Assembly (NCBI GenBank): GCA_904419315.1
Contig: CAJFQY010000001.1
Coordinates: 1-64,000 of the forward strand
From: Zongyangia gallinarum
Lineage (GTDB): Bacteria; Bacillota; Clostridia; Oscillospirales; Ruminococcaceae
DNA length: 64,000 nt
Reading direction: 5' to 3'
Shown: positions 25,045 through 33,148 of the stretch, in pieces
Position numbering within the stretch: position 1 is the stretch's first letter
How the letters are laid out: each line of letters begins with the position of its first letter
The notes under the pieces: generated by a model
Told to the model about the DNA's origin: nothing
Databases searched by the model: none
Seen by the model: only the letters and a program-made list of their open reading frames with translations
Translations under genes and position numbers: made by a program

Positions 25045-26013
25045 ATGGCCAATATCTACAGATCTTTGGAAGAGCTCATCGGCAACACGCCGCTATTAGA
25101 GCTGATAAAAACAGAAAAAAAGCTGGGCCTTGGCGCCCATGTGCTGGCGAAACTGGAATATTTTAACCCCGCCGGCAGCGTCAAGGACCGGATTGCCTAT
25201 GCCATGATTACCGACGCGGAGGAAAAGGGCCTGCTCAAGGAGGGTTCTGTCATCATTGAGCCCACCAGCGGCAACACCGGCATCGGCCTGGCCAGTGTGG
25301 CGGCAGCCAGGGGATACCAGGTGATCCTGACCATGCCCGAGACCATGAGCCTGGAGCGGCGCCGGCTTCTGGCCGCCTACGGGGCCCAGCTGGTCCTTAC
25401 CGACGGGGCCAAAGGGATGCGGGGGGCCATTGAAAAGGCCAAGGAGATCGCCTCCCAGACCGACAACGCCTTTATCCCCAGCCAGTTTGAGAACCCGGCC
25501 AACTCGGCGGCCCATCGGAGCACCACCGGCCCGGAGATCTGGCGGGACACCGACGGCGCGGTGGATATTTTTGTGGCCGGTGTGGGCACCGGCGGCACCA
25601 TCACCGGGGTGGGGGAATTCCTCAAAAGCCGCAAGCGGACGGTTCAGGTGGTGGCGGTGGAGCCGGCGGATTCCCCTGTCCTTTCGGGCGGCAAGCCGGG
25701 GCCTCACAAAATCCAGGGCATCGGCGCCGGCTTTGTGCCGGATGTGCTGCGGCGGGGCATCTATGACCAGGTGATCCCTGTGGGGAACGAGGAGGCCTTT
25801 GCCGCCGCCCGGGAGCTGGCCCGCACCGAAGGCATCCTGGTGGGCATTTCCTCCGGCGCCGCCCTTCACGCCGCCTACGCTCTGGCCCGGCTGCCGGAGC
25901 ACAAGGGCAAGACCATTGTAGCCCTGCTGCCCGATACCGGCGACCGCTATCTTTCCACCCCTGTCTTTGATGACCCTTCCTCTCCCGGCGGAGAATTTTT
26001 CCTCATGCCTTGA
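25045..26013 (+). CDS. cysK: Cysteine synthase (O-acetylserine sulfhydrylase)
   Basis: 322 residues from the ATG at 25045, which is 8 bases after TGGAGG; an in-frame ATG at 25030 would place that site inside the gene. PLP lysine in NPAGSVKDR (about 41-49), phosphate/substrate loop PTSGNTGIG (about 73-81), and GTGGTITG (about 179-186), as in CysK-type beta-replacement enzymes. It makes cysteine from O-acetylserine and sulfide. The promoter of the tRNA-Arg gene overlaps its stop codon. Confidence 0.94.
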   Translation: MANIYRSLEELIGNTPLLELIKTEKKLGLGAHVLAKLEYFNPAGSVKDRIAYAMITDAEEKGLLKEGSVIIEPTSGNTGIGLASVAAARGYQVILTMPETMSLERRRLLAAYGAQLVLTDGAKGMRGAIEKAKEIASQTDNAFIPSQFENPANSAAHRSTTGPEIWRDTDGAVDIFVAGVGTGGTITGVGEFLKSRKRTVQVVAVEPADSPVLSGGKPGPHKIQGIGAGFVPDVLRRGIYDQVIPVGNEEAFAAARELARTEGILVGISSGAALHAAYALARLPEHKGKTIVALLPDTGDRYLSTPVFDDPSSPGGEFFLMP

Positions 26014-26039
26014 CACGGCTGTGTCAAATGTGGTATTAT
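26010..26039 (+). promoter_or_regulatory. tRNA-Arg promoter with palindromic -35 region
   Basis: TTGACA (26010-26015), 18-base spacer, TATTAT (26034-26039). The -35 box is part of the 18-base palindrome TTGACACGGCTGTGTCAA (26010-26027), which overlaps the cysK stop and could act as an operator or a weak hairpin. Confidence 0.75.
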
Positions 26040-26082
26040 ATTTAGGCACTCAAAAGGTAGAATCTGTTTTGGGTGATCAGGT

Positions 26083-26159
26083 GCGCCAATAGCTCAGCTG
26101 GATAGAGTGTTTGGCTACGAACCAAAAGGTCGGGGGTTCGAGTCCCTCTTGGCGCGCCA
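26083..26159 (+). tRNA. tRNA-Arg (anticodon ACG)
   Basis: 77 bases including an encoded CCA. Acceptor GCGCCAA pairs with TTGGCGC. The anticodon stem TTTGG/CCAAA encloses the loop CTACGAA with ACG at 26117-26119, and the T arm GGGGGTTCGAGTCCCTC-like is present. It reads CGN codons after A34-to-I editing. tRNA-Arg genes are frequent prophage integration sites, and the phage operon begins 170 bases further on. Confidence 0.97.
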
Positions 26160-26163
26160 CAAG

Positions 26164-26206
26164 ATTGAGCCTGGACGTTTATGGCGTTCCAGGCTCAATT
26201 TTTTAT
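26164..26206 (+). terminator. Terminator of tRNA-Arg
   Basis: A 12-bp perfect stem (26164-26175 with 26188-26199), then seven T, four bases after the CCA end. Confidence 0.9.
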
Positions 26207-26243
26207 TTTGCCGTTTCCGTGAAAATCCAGGTTGTCAAGACCG

Positions 26244-26286
26244 AAAAACCCGCCGCAAACCATCTTTCGTTTGCGGCGGGTTTTTT
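26244..26286. terminator. Bidirectional terminator closing the phage operon
   Basis: A 17-bp perfect stem (26244-26260 with 26269-26285) with A-run and T-run on opposite sides. It ends the minus-strand phage operon and insulates it from the tRNA transcript. Confidence 0.9.
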
Positions 26287-26331
26287 GTTTGATCAAGAAC
26301 TTAGCTGGCCGGTCCTTTTTTATGCTTATTT

Positions 26332-26808
26332 TTAGCCCATGGCCACATATCCATAGGTTTTGCCGGAGAAGTTGAGCCGGAGGAAGCGGCTGTCCAACGG
26401 GGTGGATTGGTGATGGGTGACGGTAAAGCCGCCGCTTGCCACCCTGAGCCCCAGGGAGCCGGTGCCGGTGCAGGCAAAGGCGGCGAAGACCTCTCCGACG
26501 CCGTCTTCGTTGACCGGATCCACCGGCATTTCGTCCTGGGCGAAGACAGCGCAGAACTTTGGGGTAAAGCCCACCGAAATGGTCCGGGTCAGGGCGTTAT
26601 TTCCCACATAGGTGCCCACAGCCAGTTTGGGGGCGCCGTTCCATTTGTTCCGCTCCGAGGATGTGATGTGAAGGGTGGTGTCGGCGGTATGCTCCCCCAC
26701 GGCCTGATCCAGCTTCTGGTTGTCGCTGTTAAAGTCGTCCATCCTGGGCTTGTCGGTGAGCACCCATTGGTTGAGGGAGAGATGCTCGGTTTTGTTGGTG
26801 CTGGCCAC
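26332..26808 (-). CDS. Phage tail fibre-like protein (short)
   Basis: 158 residues, GTG start after GGGGGAA. The N-terminus (TEHLSLNQWVLTDKPRMDDF, then NSDNQKLD) is the usual opening of XkdV/tail-fibre proteins of PBSX-type phages, which attach to the baseplate. The rest is a small beta-rich domain with many aromatic and Gly residues, likely a receptor-binding tip. At 158 residues it is much shorter than typical fibres and lacks a repetitive shaft. It is the last gene of the operon, 46 bases before the closing terminator. Confidence 0.68.
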   Translation of the reverse strand: MASTNKTEHLSLNQWVLTDKPRMDDFNSDNQKLDQAVGEHTADTTLHITSSERNKWNGAPKLAVGTYVGNNALTRTISVGFTPKFCAVFAQDEMPVDPVNEDGVGEVFAAFACTGTGSLGLRVASGGFTVTHHQSTPLDSRFLRLNFSGKTYGYVAMG

Positions 26809-26820
26809 AAAAATTCCCCC

Positions 26821-27390
26821 TTACGAGAATATTTCAAATTCCATCCAGTTAAGGTTTTGACTGTTCCACTGGTTCCAGGTAAAGTCCTTGCCCTGGAACA
26901 CCGTCCAGGTCAGGGTGCCCAGGTTAAAGAGCACTTCCAGATGGGCGGGCAGAAGGTCCAGGGCCTCCCGCCGTATCCGCAGATACTGTGCCGGGTCGGA
27001 AAAGGCGGTGTCATCGCTGAGGATGAGCTGCTCCGCCCCGAAATTTTCGGTGATCTGGGCGGTAAGTCCCAGAGCCGCCAGCCCCCGGAGCATCCCTTCC
27101 CGGTTAAAATCGTCGGGCCGGTGGGCAAAGCGGTAGAGAAGCATCTCCCGCCGTTTCTCCAGCTCCATCTCCTCCGGCTGGCGGGCCCCTGCCAGAGCCT
27201 CCATCCGGGCGATGCCCTCCTCGCCGGCGGTCTGGAGAAAGCCCTCGGTGAGAAGGCTGTCTATGGCTTCCCTTACCTCATCCAAAAACTGGGCGTAACA
27301 GGAAAGCTCCCGGGAGATGAAACTGTCCTCCCCAAGATTGTAGAGCCCTAGGGGCCGCAGGGCGTCTTTCATGGATGTTAGGCTGTTCAT
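26821..27390 (-). CDS. Baseplate wedge protein, XkdU-like (DUF2313)
   Basis: 189 residues, GGGAGGATCT site, overlapping the stop of the baseplate J gene by four bases. The helical N-terminal part (GFLQTAGEEGIARMEAL) and the C-terminal 'WTVFQGKDFTWNQWNSQNLN' fit the YmfQ/XkdU-type protein that sits at the outer end of the wedge and holds the fibre in contractile tails. Position between gpJ-like and fibre genes supports this. Confidence 0.78.
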   Translation of the reverse strand: MNSLTSMKDALRPLGLYNLGEDSFISRELSCYAQFLDEVREAIDSLLTEGFLQTAGEEGIARMEALAGARQPEEMELEKRREMLLYRFAHRPDDFNREGMLRGLAALGLTAQITENFGAEQLILSDDTAFSDPAQYLRIRREALDLLPAHLEVLFNLGTLTWTVFQGKDFTWNQWNSQNLNWMEFEIFS

Positions 27391-28469
27391 AGATCCTCCC
27401 CGCCTTTCGCCGTCACCCTAAAGGTGGGCCGGATCACCTGGGTTTCGGTGGGGATCACGTCGGAATCCGGCGCTGTCACCTGAAAATTATCTACTCCTTG
27501 TATATGAATAAGGCAAGTATACAAATCGATAAGCTTCAGCGGCTGGGATACTCCCAGCCGTCCCCCGAAATCCTCCAAAGCGGCCTGGGCGGCTTCCTCC
27601 ACCTGCTCCGGGACAAAGCCGGAGGCGGCGGTGAGGGAGACCGAGACGCTGACGGATTTTGCCTCGGCCTGGGAGACCGCCGCGTCCACCCCGATCTCCC
27701 GCTGGGATGCCACGGCATCGGAGATTTCCAAAAGCCGCCCGGTGTCGGAGGAACCTATATCCACCATGATATCCACCGTGCCCCGGCCCCGCTTTCTGGG
27801 GATGACGTGGGCCGACCGGACAAAGCTGAAGGACATGGCCAGGTTATAGTAATAGGCGGCGTTGGTGCCATTTGCCACCGAAGCGTAGGCGGCCAGCAGC
27901 CGCTCCCGGAGGGTTTCGTCGTCCTCCTCATCGGCGCCGCCGGCAAAGGGGGCTGGATTTTCCACCTGGGCGATGCCCTGGGGCGGGGTCACCAGGACGG
28001 TGACCGCCCCCGCCGCCACGTTGCCCATCCGCCCTCCGTCCACCGCCTGGGCCGGAATGTCCACCTGGGTCTGGCCCGCCTCAAGGGTGCCGTCGGCCGT
28101 GGTGGCAAAGCGGACCGGCTCCTCCCCGCTGGTGCAGCAGAGGGTGCCCTGGGGGATGGAGATGTCATAGGCGGCGGCGGTATCCCGGGAAAACCGGAGG
28201 ACCCCCGCGGCGGGGACCGCCTCCTTCCGGACAAGGCCCCGGGTCTGGGCGTGGCGGTCCAGATATTCCCCCTGGGCCGTGTCGGGGAAGAGCATCCGCC
28301 CGGCGAAGTCCAGCTTCTCATGGAGGGCGGAAAGCTCCTGGGCCAACAGGCACAGGCGGACGTATAAGTCCCCCGCCTCTTTGGGGCTGTAGCCGCTGAT
28401 GGCCTGGAAGCCATCGGTCATTTCATTTAAGAGCTCCTCATAGGAGCGTGGGGCAAACTCATTGGCCAT
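27387..28469 (-). CDS. Baseplate J-like protein (XkdT-like)
   Basis: 360 residues from the ATG at 28469 behind GAGGTAGGT; an in-frame GTG three codons upstream lacks spacing. N-terminal LDRHAQTRGLVRKEA and the central DDETLRERLLAAYASVANGT are hallmarks of the Baseplate_J family (P2 gpJ, Mu gp47, PBSX XkdT), which forms the wedge joining hub and fibres. It overlaps both neighbours by a few bases. Confidence 0.92.
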   Translation of the reverse strand: MANEFAPRSYEELLNEMTDGFQAISGYSPKEAGDLYVRLCLLAQELSALHEKLDFAGRMLFPDTAQGEYLDRHAQTRGLVRKEAVPAAGVLRFSRDTAAAYDISIPQGTLCCTSGEEPVRFATTADGTLEAGQTQVDIPAQAVDGGRMGNVAAGAVTVLVTPPQGIAQVENPAPFAGGADEEDDETLRERLLAAYASVANGTNAAYYYNLAMSFSFVRSAHVIPRKRGRGTVDIMVDIGSSDTGRLLEISDAVASQREIGVDAAVSQAEAKSVSVSVSLTAASGFVPEQVEEAAQAALEDFGGRLGVSQPLKLIDLYTCLIHIQGVDNFQVTAPDSDVIPTETQVIRPTFRVTAKGGEDL

Positions 28470-28812
28470 AGGGCACACCTACCTCGATTTCATATTCTCC
28501 CACCGCAAGCTGCAGCCTGATGGAAATGGTGAGGCTCTCCCCCTGCTGGTCGGTGGTGACCTCCCCCACCTGGACGTCGTCCAGGCTTTCTAAAGCCTCC
28601 CGGACCATGACGGCGGCGGTGAGGTCCCGATTTTCCCCGCTGCCGGAAATTTCCCGCAGCCGGCTGCCCAGGCCGGGGAGAGGGGCAAAGCCGCCCCGCC
28701 GGGCGCACAGGCAGAAAAAGACCCGGTTGATGGTTTCCTCCACCCCGTCCACCGCCTGGGGGATGCCCCGATGGTCGGGGACAAAGTCCCCGTTTTGGAT
28801 GCGCATTTCCAT
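28459..28812 (-). CDS. Baseplate protein, gp25/XkdS-like (DUF2634)
   Basis: 117 residues, AAAGGAGGTG site. The pattern 'GVEETINRVFFCLCARRGGF...PGLGSRL' and the later EALESLDDVQVGEV, with alternating beta strands at the end, is that of the gp25-like/DUF2634 lysozyme-fold wedge protein that nucleates sheath assembly in contractile systems. Immediately upstream of, and overlapping, the J-like gene as in PBSX. Confidence 0.8.
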   Translation of the reverse strand: MEMRIQNGDFVPDHRGIPQAVDGVEETINRVFFCLCARRGGFAPLPGLGSRLREISGSGENRDLTAAVMVREALESLDDVQVGEVTTDQQGESLTISIRLQLAVGEYEIEVGVPYGQ

Positions 28813-28838
28813 GGGCGCACCTCCTTTCTAAGGGGCGG

Positions 28839-29204
28839 TCAGTCCCCGCTGCCGGAGCCGGGGACAAATTGGCCGCCTTTGGTAATATGGGCGCCGTTGA
28901 GCCAGATGGTGCCGTCCTGGCAAAGCTTGATTCTGGCCCCTGACGGCACCGAGATTTCCACCTCCCCCGGCAGAAGCCCCCCGGCCGGGGGCGTGCGGAC
29001 GCCGCAGAGGACCTGGCCCTCCGCCGTGTCCAAAAGGAGCACCCCGCTGCCCTCCGGCGCCTCAAAGCGGTAGCCATAGGGGCCGTAGACGGGGGCTTCC
29101 CGCAGCTCTGCCCCGCCACCTCCTCCAAAGCCGGCCCCTCCCGGGAGGGTGACCCGGCCGGCGGATGCTCCTTTAGGGGATGCTGGGCGTCGTGACAGCC
29201 ACAT
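28839..29204 (-). CDS. Baseplate spike/OB-fold protein (XkdR- or gpV-like)
   Basis: 121 residues, AAAAGGAGGAAAG site, overlapping the previous gene by 32 bases. The C-terminal stretch 'ARIKLCQDGTIWLNGAHIT' is the strand pattern of small phage spike proteins of the gpV/gp5 type. An upstream Gly-rich segment precedes it. The spike caps the tube and pierces the target envelope. Assignment rests on this motif and position. Confidence 0.6.
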   Translation of the reverse strand: MWLSRRPASPKGASAGRVTLPGGAGFGGGGGAELREAPVYGPYGYRFEAPEGSGVLLLDTAEGQVLCGVRTPPAGGLLPGEVEISVPSGARIKLCQDGTIWLNGAHITKGGQFVPGSGSGD

Positions 29205-30174
29205 AGCTTTCCTCCTTTTCTTCGGTGAGGTCCATTTCCAGATGGCGTTTGTCCTGGAGCACCACCCTGGTCTGCCAGCCCCCGGAGGTCAGGGAGATGG
29301 TCCGCCGGGTGGCAATGAGCTCCCCATCGTAGTCCTCCATGGGCTCGAAGATACATAGGTCCAAAAGCCCGATGGCGGAAGGGGTGGCGGCGTCCACCAA
29401 GACCGAGAAATACTCCTCCATGGAGCTGCGGATCCGCAGCTTGGCGTTTCGCACCGGGGCGTCGGCGTACTCCTTGGGGGTGGTGAGATACCGCCGCCGG
29501 GAGATGCCGGATTTCTCCGCCACCGGGTTTCGGACGCAGGTGGAGTAAAGGCCGTTCTCATCGGCGATGAGCACCTGGGAGATGGGGGCCATCCGGTCAT
29601 AGCGCACCTCATAGCCGGTGTAGCGGACAGCTCCCGGCCGGGTGTTGGAGAGATGGACCCGGCGCTGGGATTTCAGATAGGTTTCGATGTCGATGATCCC
29701 CCCGGGGAGGATCCGGGGATAGGCGCCGGTGGTCTTGTCCAGAAAGGAGGTCAGCACCTCCCACTCGCTCATCCCCTTGCCCACCACAAAGCTGGAAAGT
29801 GCCTGGCGGTGGCCCCGGATCTCTGTAAAGCCGTGAGGCGCGAGATGCCGCCGGAAGATGTCCTCCGCCGTGGTGCGCTGATAGGTCTGGGGCCGGGCCT
29901 CGTTGTCCAAAAGCAGGGCCCCCCGGCTTCTGGCCCGCAGCCGGGTAAAGGCGCCCTGGCTGTTTTCGATGGCCTGCTGCCGGTCGGCGAAGCCGTCAAA
30001 GAGGAGGGCGTCCCCGTCGTAGATAAGGATATCCGTCACCGGCTCATAGATCAGGTCGGAGACGGTAAGGTCCAAGGCGGCGGCAGGGACAAAAAGGCCC
30101 TCGTCCAGAGAGAAGGCGAAGATCTGCCGGGGGCGGATGAGCCTGCCCTTCGCCGTGTACAGGGCGGCCCTCAT
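29173..30174 (-). CDS. Baseplate hub protein (XkdQ/gpD-like)
   Basis: 333 residues, starting at ATG within the stop of the preceding gene (ATGA). Features of late-control-D/XkdQ hubs: an early FSLDEGLFVPAAALDLTVSD, a central TTAEDIFRRHLAPHGF (secretin/LysM-like recognition of the hub), and GMSEWEVLTSFLDKTTGAYP. The hub trimer connects tube and spike. Length is close to XkdQ. Confidence 0.7.
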   Translation of the reverse strand: MRAALYTAKGRLIRPRQIFAFSLDEGLFVPAAALDLTVSDLIYEPVTDILIYDGDALLFDGFADRQQAIENSQGAFTRLRARSRGALLLDNEARPQTYQRTTAEDIFRRHLAPHGFTEIRGHRQALSSFVVGKGMSEWEVLTSFLDKTTGAYPRILPGGIIDIETYLKSQRRVHLSNTRPGAVRYTGYEVRYDRMAPISQVLIADENGLYSTCVRNPVAEKSGISRRRYLTTPKEYADAPVRNAKLRIRSSMEEYFSVLVDAATPSAIGLLDLCIFEPMEDYDGELIATRRTISLTSGGWQTRVVLQDKRHLEMDLTEEKEESYVAVTTPSIP

Positions 30175-30566
30175 GAGAGCACCCCGCCCATGGAAAGGCT
30201 GTTGCCGCCGGAGATCTTCCGCTCCATATCCTCTACAAAGGAGAAGGCGTAGCGCAGGGTGTGAAGGGGGCCTTCCCCCAGCACCTTCAGGCTTTCAAAG
30301 TAGGCATAGACCGGGGTAAAGGAGGGGACGATCAGCTTTCCCGAACCCTCGGTGAGAAAGACCTTGCGCAGGCTTTCGAACTGGGCCCTGCAATTTTCCC
30401 CGAAAAACTCCCCCTCCCCCTGGATTTTAGCCCCGGTCTGGCCCCAGTCGCTGATGATGGCGCCAAAGCCCCGGGCCTGACGGGTGCGCAGGTCCCGGCC
30501 CAGGGTGATTTCGATTTTCACCGGGTTGTAAGGCCAGGTATAGCTTTTAAATTGCATCAGTTCCAA
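30171..30566 (-). CDS. Tail protein in XkdP position, without LysM domain
   Basis: 131 residues. The TTG start at 30566 is seven bases after AAGGAGG; the next ATG (30557) is too far from it. The sequence is beta-rich with aromatic residues (SYTWPYNPVKIEI, VYAYFESLKVLGEG), like the N-terminal domain of contractile-phage tail initiator or XkdP proteins. The peptidoglycan-binding LysM domain of PBSX XkdP is not present. It connects the tube to the hub by position. Confidence 0.52.
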   Translation of the reverse strand: MELMQFKSYTWPYNPVKIEITLGRDLRTRQARGFGAIISDWGQTGAKIQGEGEFFGENCRAQFESLRKVFLTEGSGKLIVPSFTPVYAYFESLKVLGEGPLHTLRYAFSFVEDMERKISGGNSLSMGGVLS

Positions 30567-30589
30567 TGGGATTCCTCCTTGACGCCATG

Positions 30590-30901
30590 TTATTCCTCCA
30601 GAGGGACGCCGTAACGCCGGGCGTCCAGCATAATTTCGTCGGAGATTTCCTCCGCCAGACCCCGCCGGTCCGGGATCATGCGGGATACCGGCGAAGCGGA
30701 GATGGTGAGAGGCGGCGGCTCCTGGATGGAAACCTCCATCCTCCCCTCCGCCTTTTTGAGGGAAAAATCCGCCGGAGCCCGGTTTGGCAGCCCCCTTTCC
30801 CGGGGAGGATGAGAAGCCTTCTCCGCCGCCGGATCCAGCAGCCTTTCCGGGCTTTTGGGGGAGGGGGCCGCCATGGAGATAAGCCGCTCAAAGTAGGCCA
30901 T
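30590..30901 (-). CDS. Short protein at the tape-measure position
   Basis: 103 residues, with the ATG overlapping the preceding stop by 14 bases. The N-terminal half is Pro/Ser/Arg-rich and likely disordered. The C-terminal 30 residues (IPDRRGLAEEISDEIMLDAR) look like an amphipathic helix. PBSX-like phages carry a tape-measure gene of several hundred to over a thousand codons here; this gene is far shorter and has no coiled coil or membrane segment. It could be a relic of an in-frame tape-measure deletion or a different protein such as the second half of a frameshifted chaperone. Function unknown. Confidence 0.65.
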   Translation of the reverse strand: MAYFERLISMAAPSPKSPERLLDPAAEKASHPPRERGLPNRAPADFSLKKAEGRMEVSIQEPPPLTISASPVSRMIPDRRGLAEEISDEIMLDARRYGVPLEE

Positions 30902-31196
30902 GCTCCCCCTCCTTTCCCTCCGCCATCAGGGAGAGATAGGCCCTCTCCACCTGGCAGATTTCCTCAACACTGAGGCTTCGCAGGGCAGAAAGGGGGCTGT
31001 GAAAGGCCCGGCGCCCCTGCCGGTAGAGACAGAGGGCGGCGATGCATCCCCCGTCGCAAAGGCGGGTTAGGTCTCCCGGCCAGATTTTTTCCAGGGCTTT
31101 GGCGGTTTTCTGGGCGAGAGCCGCCCCCCGCACCGCGTCATAGGCGCTGATGGGCCTGATCTCATAGGGATTCCCCCTGAGTGTGATTTCTTCCAT
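30888..31196 (-). CDS. Tail assembly chaperone-like protein (XkdN position)
   Basis: 102 residues, its ATG overlapping the tube-gene stop (TAATG). A small acidic/helical protein (ITLRGNPYEIRPISAYDAV) directly after the tube gene is the usual place and size of the tail assembly chaperone. Near its end the in-phase heptamer G-GGA-AAG (30918-30912), identical to the lambda G/T slip site, is followed by a run of five G. A shift could make an extended product. The family was assigned by position. Confidence 0.5.
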   Translation of the reverse strand: MEEITLRGNPYEIRPISAYDAVRGAALAQKTAKALEKIWPGDLTRLCDGGCIAALCLYRQGRRAFHSPLSALRSLSVEEICQVERAYLSLMAEGKEGEHGLL

Positions 31197-31576
31197 TACA
31201 CTTCCATCCTTTTGGAGGCCAGGATGGCCACAGACTCCAGCACCACTTCCCCTACCGAGGAGCCCTCCACAATGTCGGACCACTCGCAGCCGGAGAAGAT
31301 GATCCGCTTGTCCGGCTTGGCGATGACCACGTTAAAGTCAGAAAGGCTGTAAAAATCGATGCCGTCGGAAAGGGCCGTGTCGGTGACATAGACCCGGCTG
31401 AGCTCGATAAGATAGCGGTTGCGGCCGCCTATGGTGCCTACCGGTTCCTCCTGGCCAAAGCTTTCGATATAGCGGCTCTCCTTGGAGGCCTTGACCTTAT
31501 AGGACTGGGCCACGGCCAAACGCTTGCCGTTGATCTCGATGGAGATATCCCGGCTGGTGGGAAAAGAGACAATCAT
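31196..31576 (-). CDS. Tail tube protein (XkdM-like)
   Basis: 126 residues from an ATG behind TTAGGAGGGAAG; the frame is open upstream into the sheath gene but this start is clearly supported. 'DISIEINGKRLAVAQSYKVK' followed by beta strands, then LSDFNVVIAKPDKRIIFSGC, matches the XkdM-type tube protein that forms hexameric rings inside the sheath. Directly after the sheath gene, as expected. Confidence 0.78.
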   Translation of the reverse strand: MIVSFPTSRDISIEINGKRLAVAQSYKVKASKESRYIESFGQEEPVGTIGGRNRYLIELSRVYVTDTALSDGIDFYSLSDFNVVIAKPDKRIIFSGCEWSDIVEGSSVGEVVLESVAILASKRMEV

Positions 31577-31586
31577 AACTTCCCTC

Positions 31587-32654
31587 CTAAATGGTAATGT
31601 AGGCCGCCACATGGATCCGGTCCATGGCGCCGGAAACCTTGAAGGAAAGCTCCACCTGGCAGACGCTGGGATCGCTTTCCGATTTGAAGACCTGAGGCGG
31701 CCCGTAGTCATCCAGAATGCCGTTTTGACAGAGGGTGGCAAGCTCCAAAGCCACCTGGCTGCGGATGGACTCCCGGGTGGCCAGGTTGTTCTTGGCCCCC
31801 TTCATCCGGATTTTCAGCATCTGCCGCAGGCGGATCATGACATAGTCGATGGTCATGATGGTGCCCATGGAGTGCCAGGTCCGGTCGGGGACCCCATCGG
31901 TGGTGGTGCGGGTGGAGACGGGCTTTACACACTCCACCGCCCCACCCACCGTTTCAAAGGGGGTGACGCCGCCGGAGAGTAGCCGCTGGATGTCGGCTTC
32001 GGAGAGTTCCTCCGCTAGGCCGGTGATGCCGGTCATGGCGCTGCCTGAAAGGTTGGCCGAGGGGTCGGCGGCGGTGGCGTATAATCCCGCCATGGCGCAG
32101 GCGGTGAAGAAGGGGCTGGATTGTTCCCCCGCCACCCCTGCCCCGGCGCAGAGCATCATCCGTTCGCTGTTGAGGGCGGCGGCCAGGGTCAGGGCTGTGT
32201 CCGGCTGGGGGGCCGGGCAGATGGCCACCCGCTCCATCTGGGCGGCGCTGTCTGCGGCGATTTGATCCCGCAGGGCCGTGAGCACCGTTTGGGAGGTGCT
32301 GTCGCAGACGATGATCCGGGGCGCGGATTTTTGACAGAGGGCGGCGATGGCGGCCTTGTAGTCGTCATCCTCCGCCCCCTCTGCCGGGACGGCGGCTACC
32401 GTCAGGCTGGTGACGCCGTTTTCAAAGAGGATACCCGCCCCGGCAAGGAGGCCGCCGCTCCCCTTTCCGAAGGTATCCTCCATCCCTCCCATGGAGGAGA
32501 TTTCATAGGCCGTCCCGTCATTGTTCTGGGCGGCCGGCCCGATGAGGCCCACCGGCAGGGCGTTTTCATTGCCCTGGTAGAGGGACCACACCACATAGCT
32601 GGATGTCACCCCCGGCCGCTCATTTGCGGTCTGGGATGTTGGAGAAACACTCAT
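31587..32654 (-). CDS. Contractile tail sheath protein (XkdK-like)
   Basis: 355 residues, ATG overlapping the previous stop (ATGA). The N-terminal ERPGVTSSYV and the C-terminal domain with 'VKPVSTRTTTDGVPDRTWHS', IDYVMIRLRQMLKIRMKGAK and a final AAYITI strand are typical of phage tail sheath proteins; the terminal strands make the handshake linking neighbouring subunits. Its presence makes the tail contractile (myovirus type). Confidence 0.9.
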   Translation of the reverse strand: MSVSPTSQTANERPGVTSSYVVWSLYQGNENALPVGLIGPAAQNNDGTAYEISSMGGMEDTFGKGSGGLLAGAGILFENGVTSLTVAAVPAEGAEDDDYKAAIAALCQKSAPRIIVCDSTSQTVLTALRDQIAADSAAQMERVAICPAPQPDTALTLAAALNSERMMLCAGAGVAGEQSSPFFTACAMAGLYATAADPSANLSGSAMTGITGLAEELSEADIQRLLSGGVTPFETVGGAVECVKPVSTRTTTDGVPDRTWHSMGTIMTIDYVMIRLRQMLKIRMKGAKNNLATRESIRSQVALELATLCQNGILDDYGPPQVFKSESDPSVCQVELSFKVSGAMDRIHVAAYITI

Positions 32655-33148
32655 AGTTCCTTCCTCCTCAGGATGATTTGGGTCAGGGCGGCTTCCTCCT
32701 CCCCCTGGCAGGCCAGGGCGGAAAGCCGGGCATAGCAGGGCAGGGTGAAGCCGTCGTTCTGGGCGGTGGAGGACATCTCCCCGCACCACATCTTTTCCAT
32801 GTCCGGCAGCTGGCCGGTGAGAATGTCGCAGAGGGTGCAGAAATAGGAGTGGCAGCCCTCTTCCCACCCTTTGGGTAGGTAGATGTCAAAGCGAAATTCC
32901 ACTTCCAGGCGTTTTCCGAAAAGCTCCGCCCCCTCCTTCTGGGCGCCTACAAAGCCGCCCAGAGCGCCGGCTCCCATCTGGATGGAGGAAAGCCCCACGC
33001 AGATGCAGGGGCGTCTCAGGGGATAGGCCCGCCCCTTGGGGGGAAACTCACAGAGGATGTCTGTCTGGGGAATGCCGGCCTGGGCAATGAGATCCCGGAC
33101 CTCTTCTTTGAGCCGGTAGAGGCGGTCGAAAGCGGCGATGACAGCCAT
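32651..33148 (-). CDS. Tail terminator/completion-like protein (XkdJ position)
   Basis: 165 residues, GAGGTGAG site, starting directly after the preceding stop. The helix-strand pattern at the N-terminus (FDRLYRLKEEVRDLIAQAGI), and the central RLEVEFRFDIYLPKG, fit tail terminator or neck proteins that cap the tube before head joining. Assigned mainly by position between connectors and sheath. Confidence 0.5.
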   Translation of the reverse strand: MAVIAAFDRLYRLKEEVRDLIAQAGIPQTDILCEFPPKGRAYPLRRPCICVGLSSIQMGAGALGGFVGAQKEGAELFGKRLEVEFRFDIYLPKGWEEGCHSYFCTLCDILTGQLPDMEKMWCGEMSSTAQNDGFTLPCYARLSALACQGEEEAALTQIILRRKEL

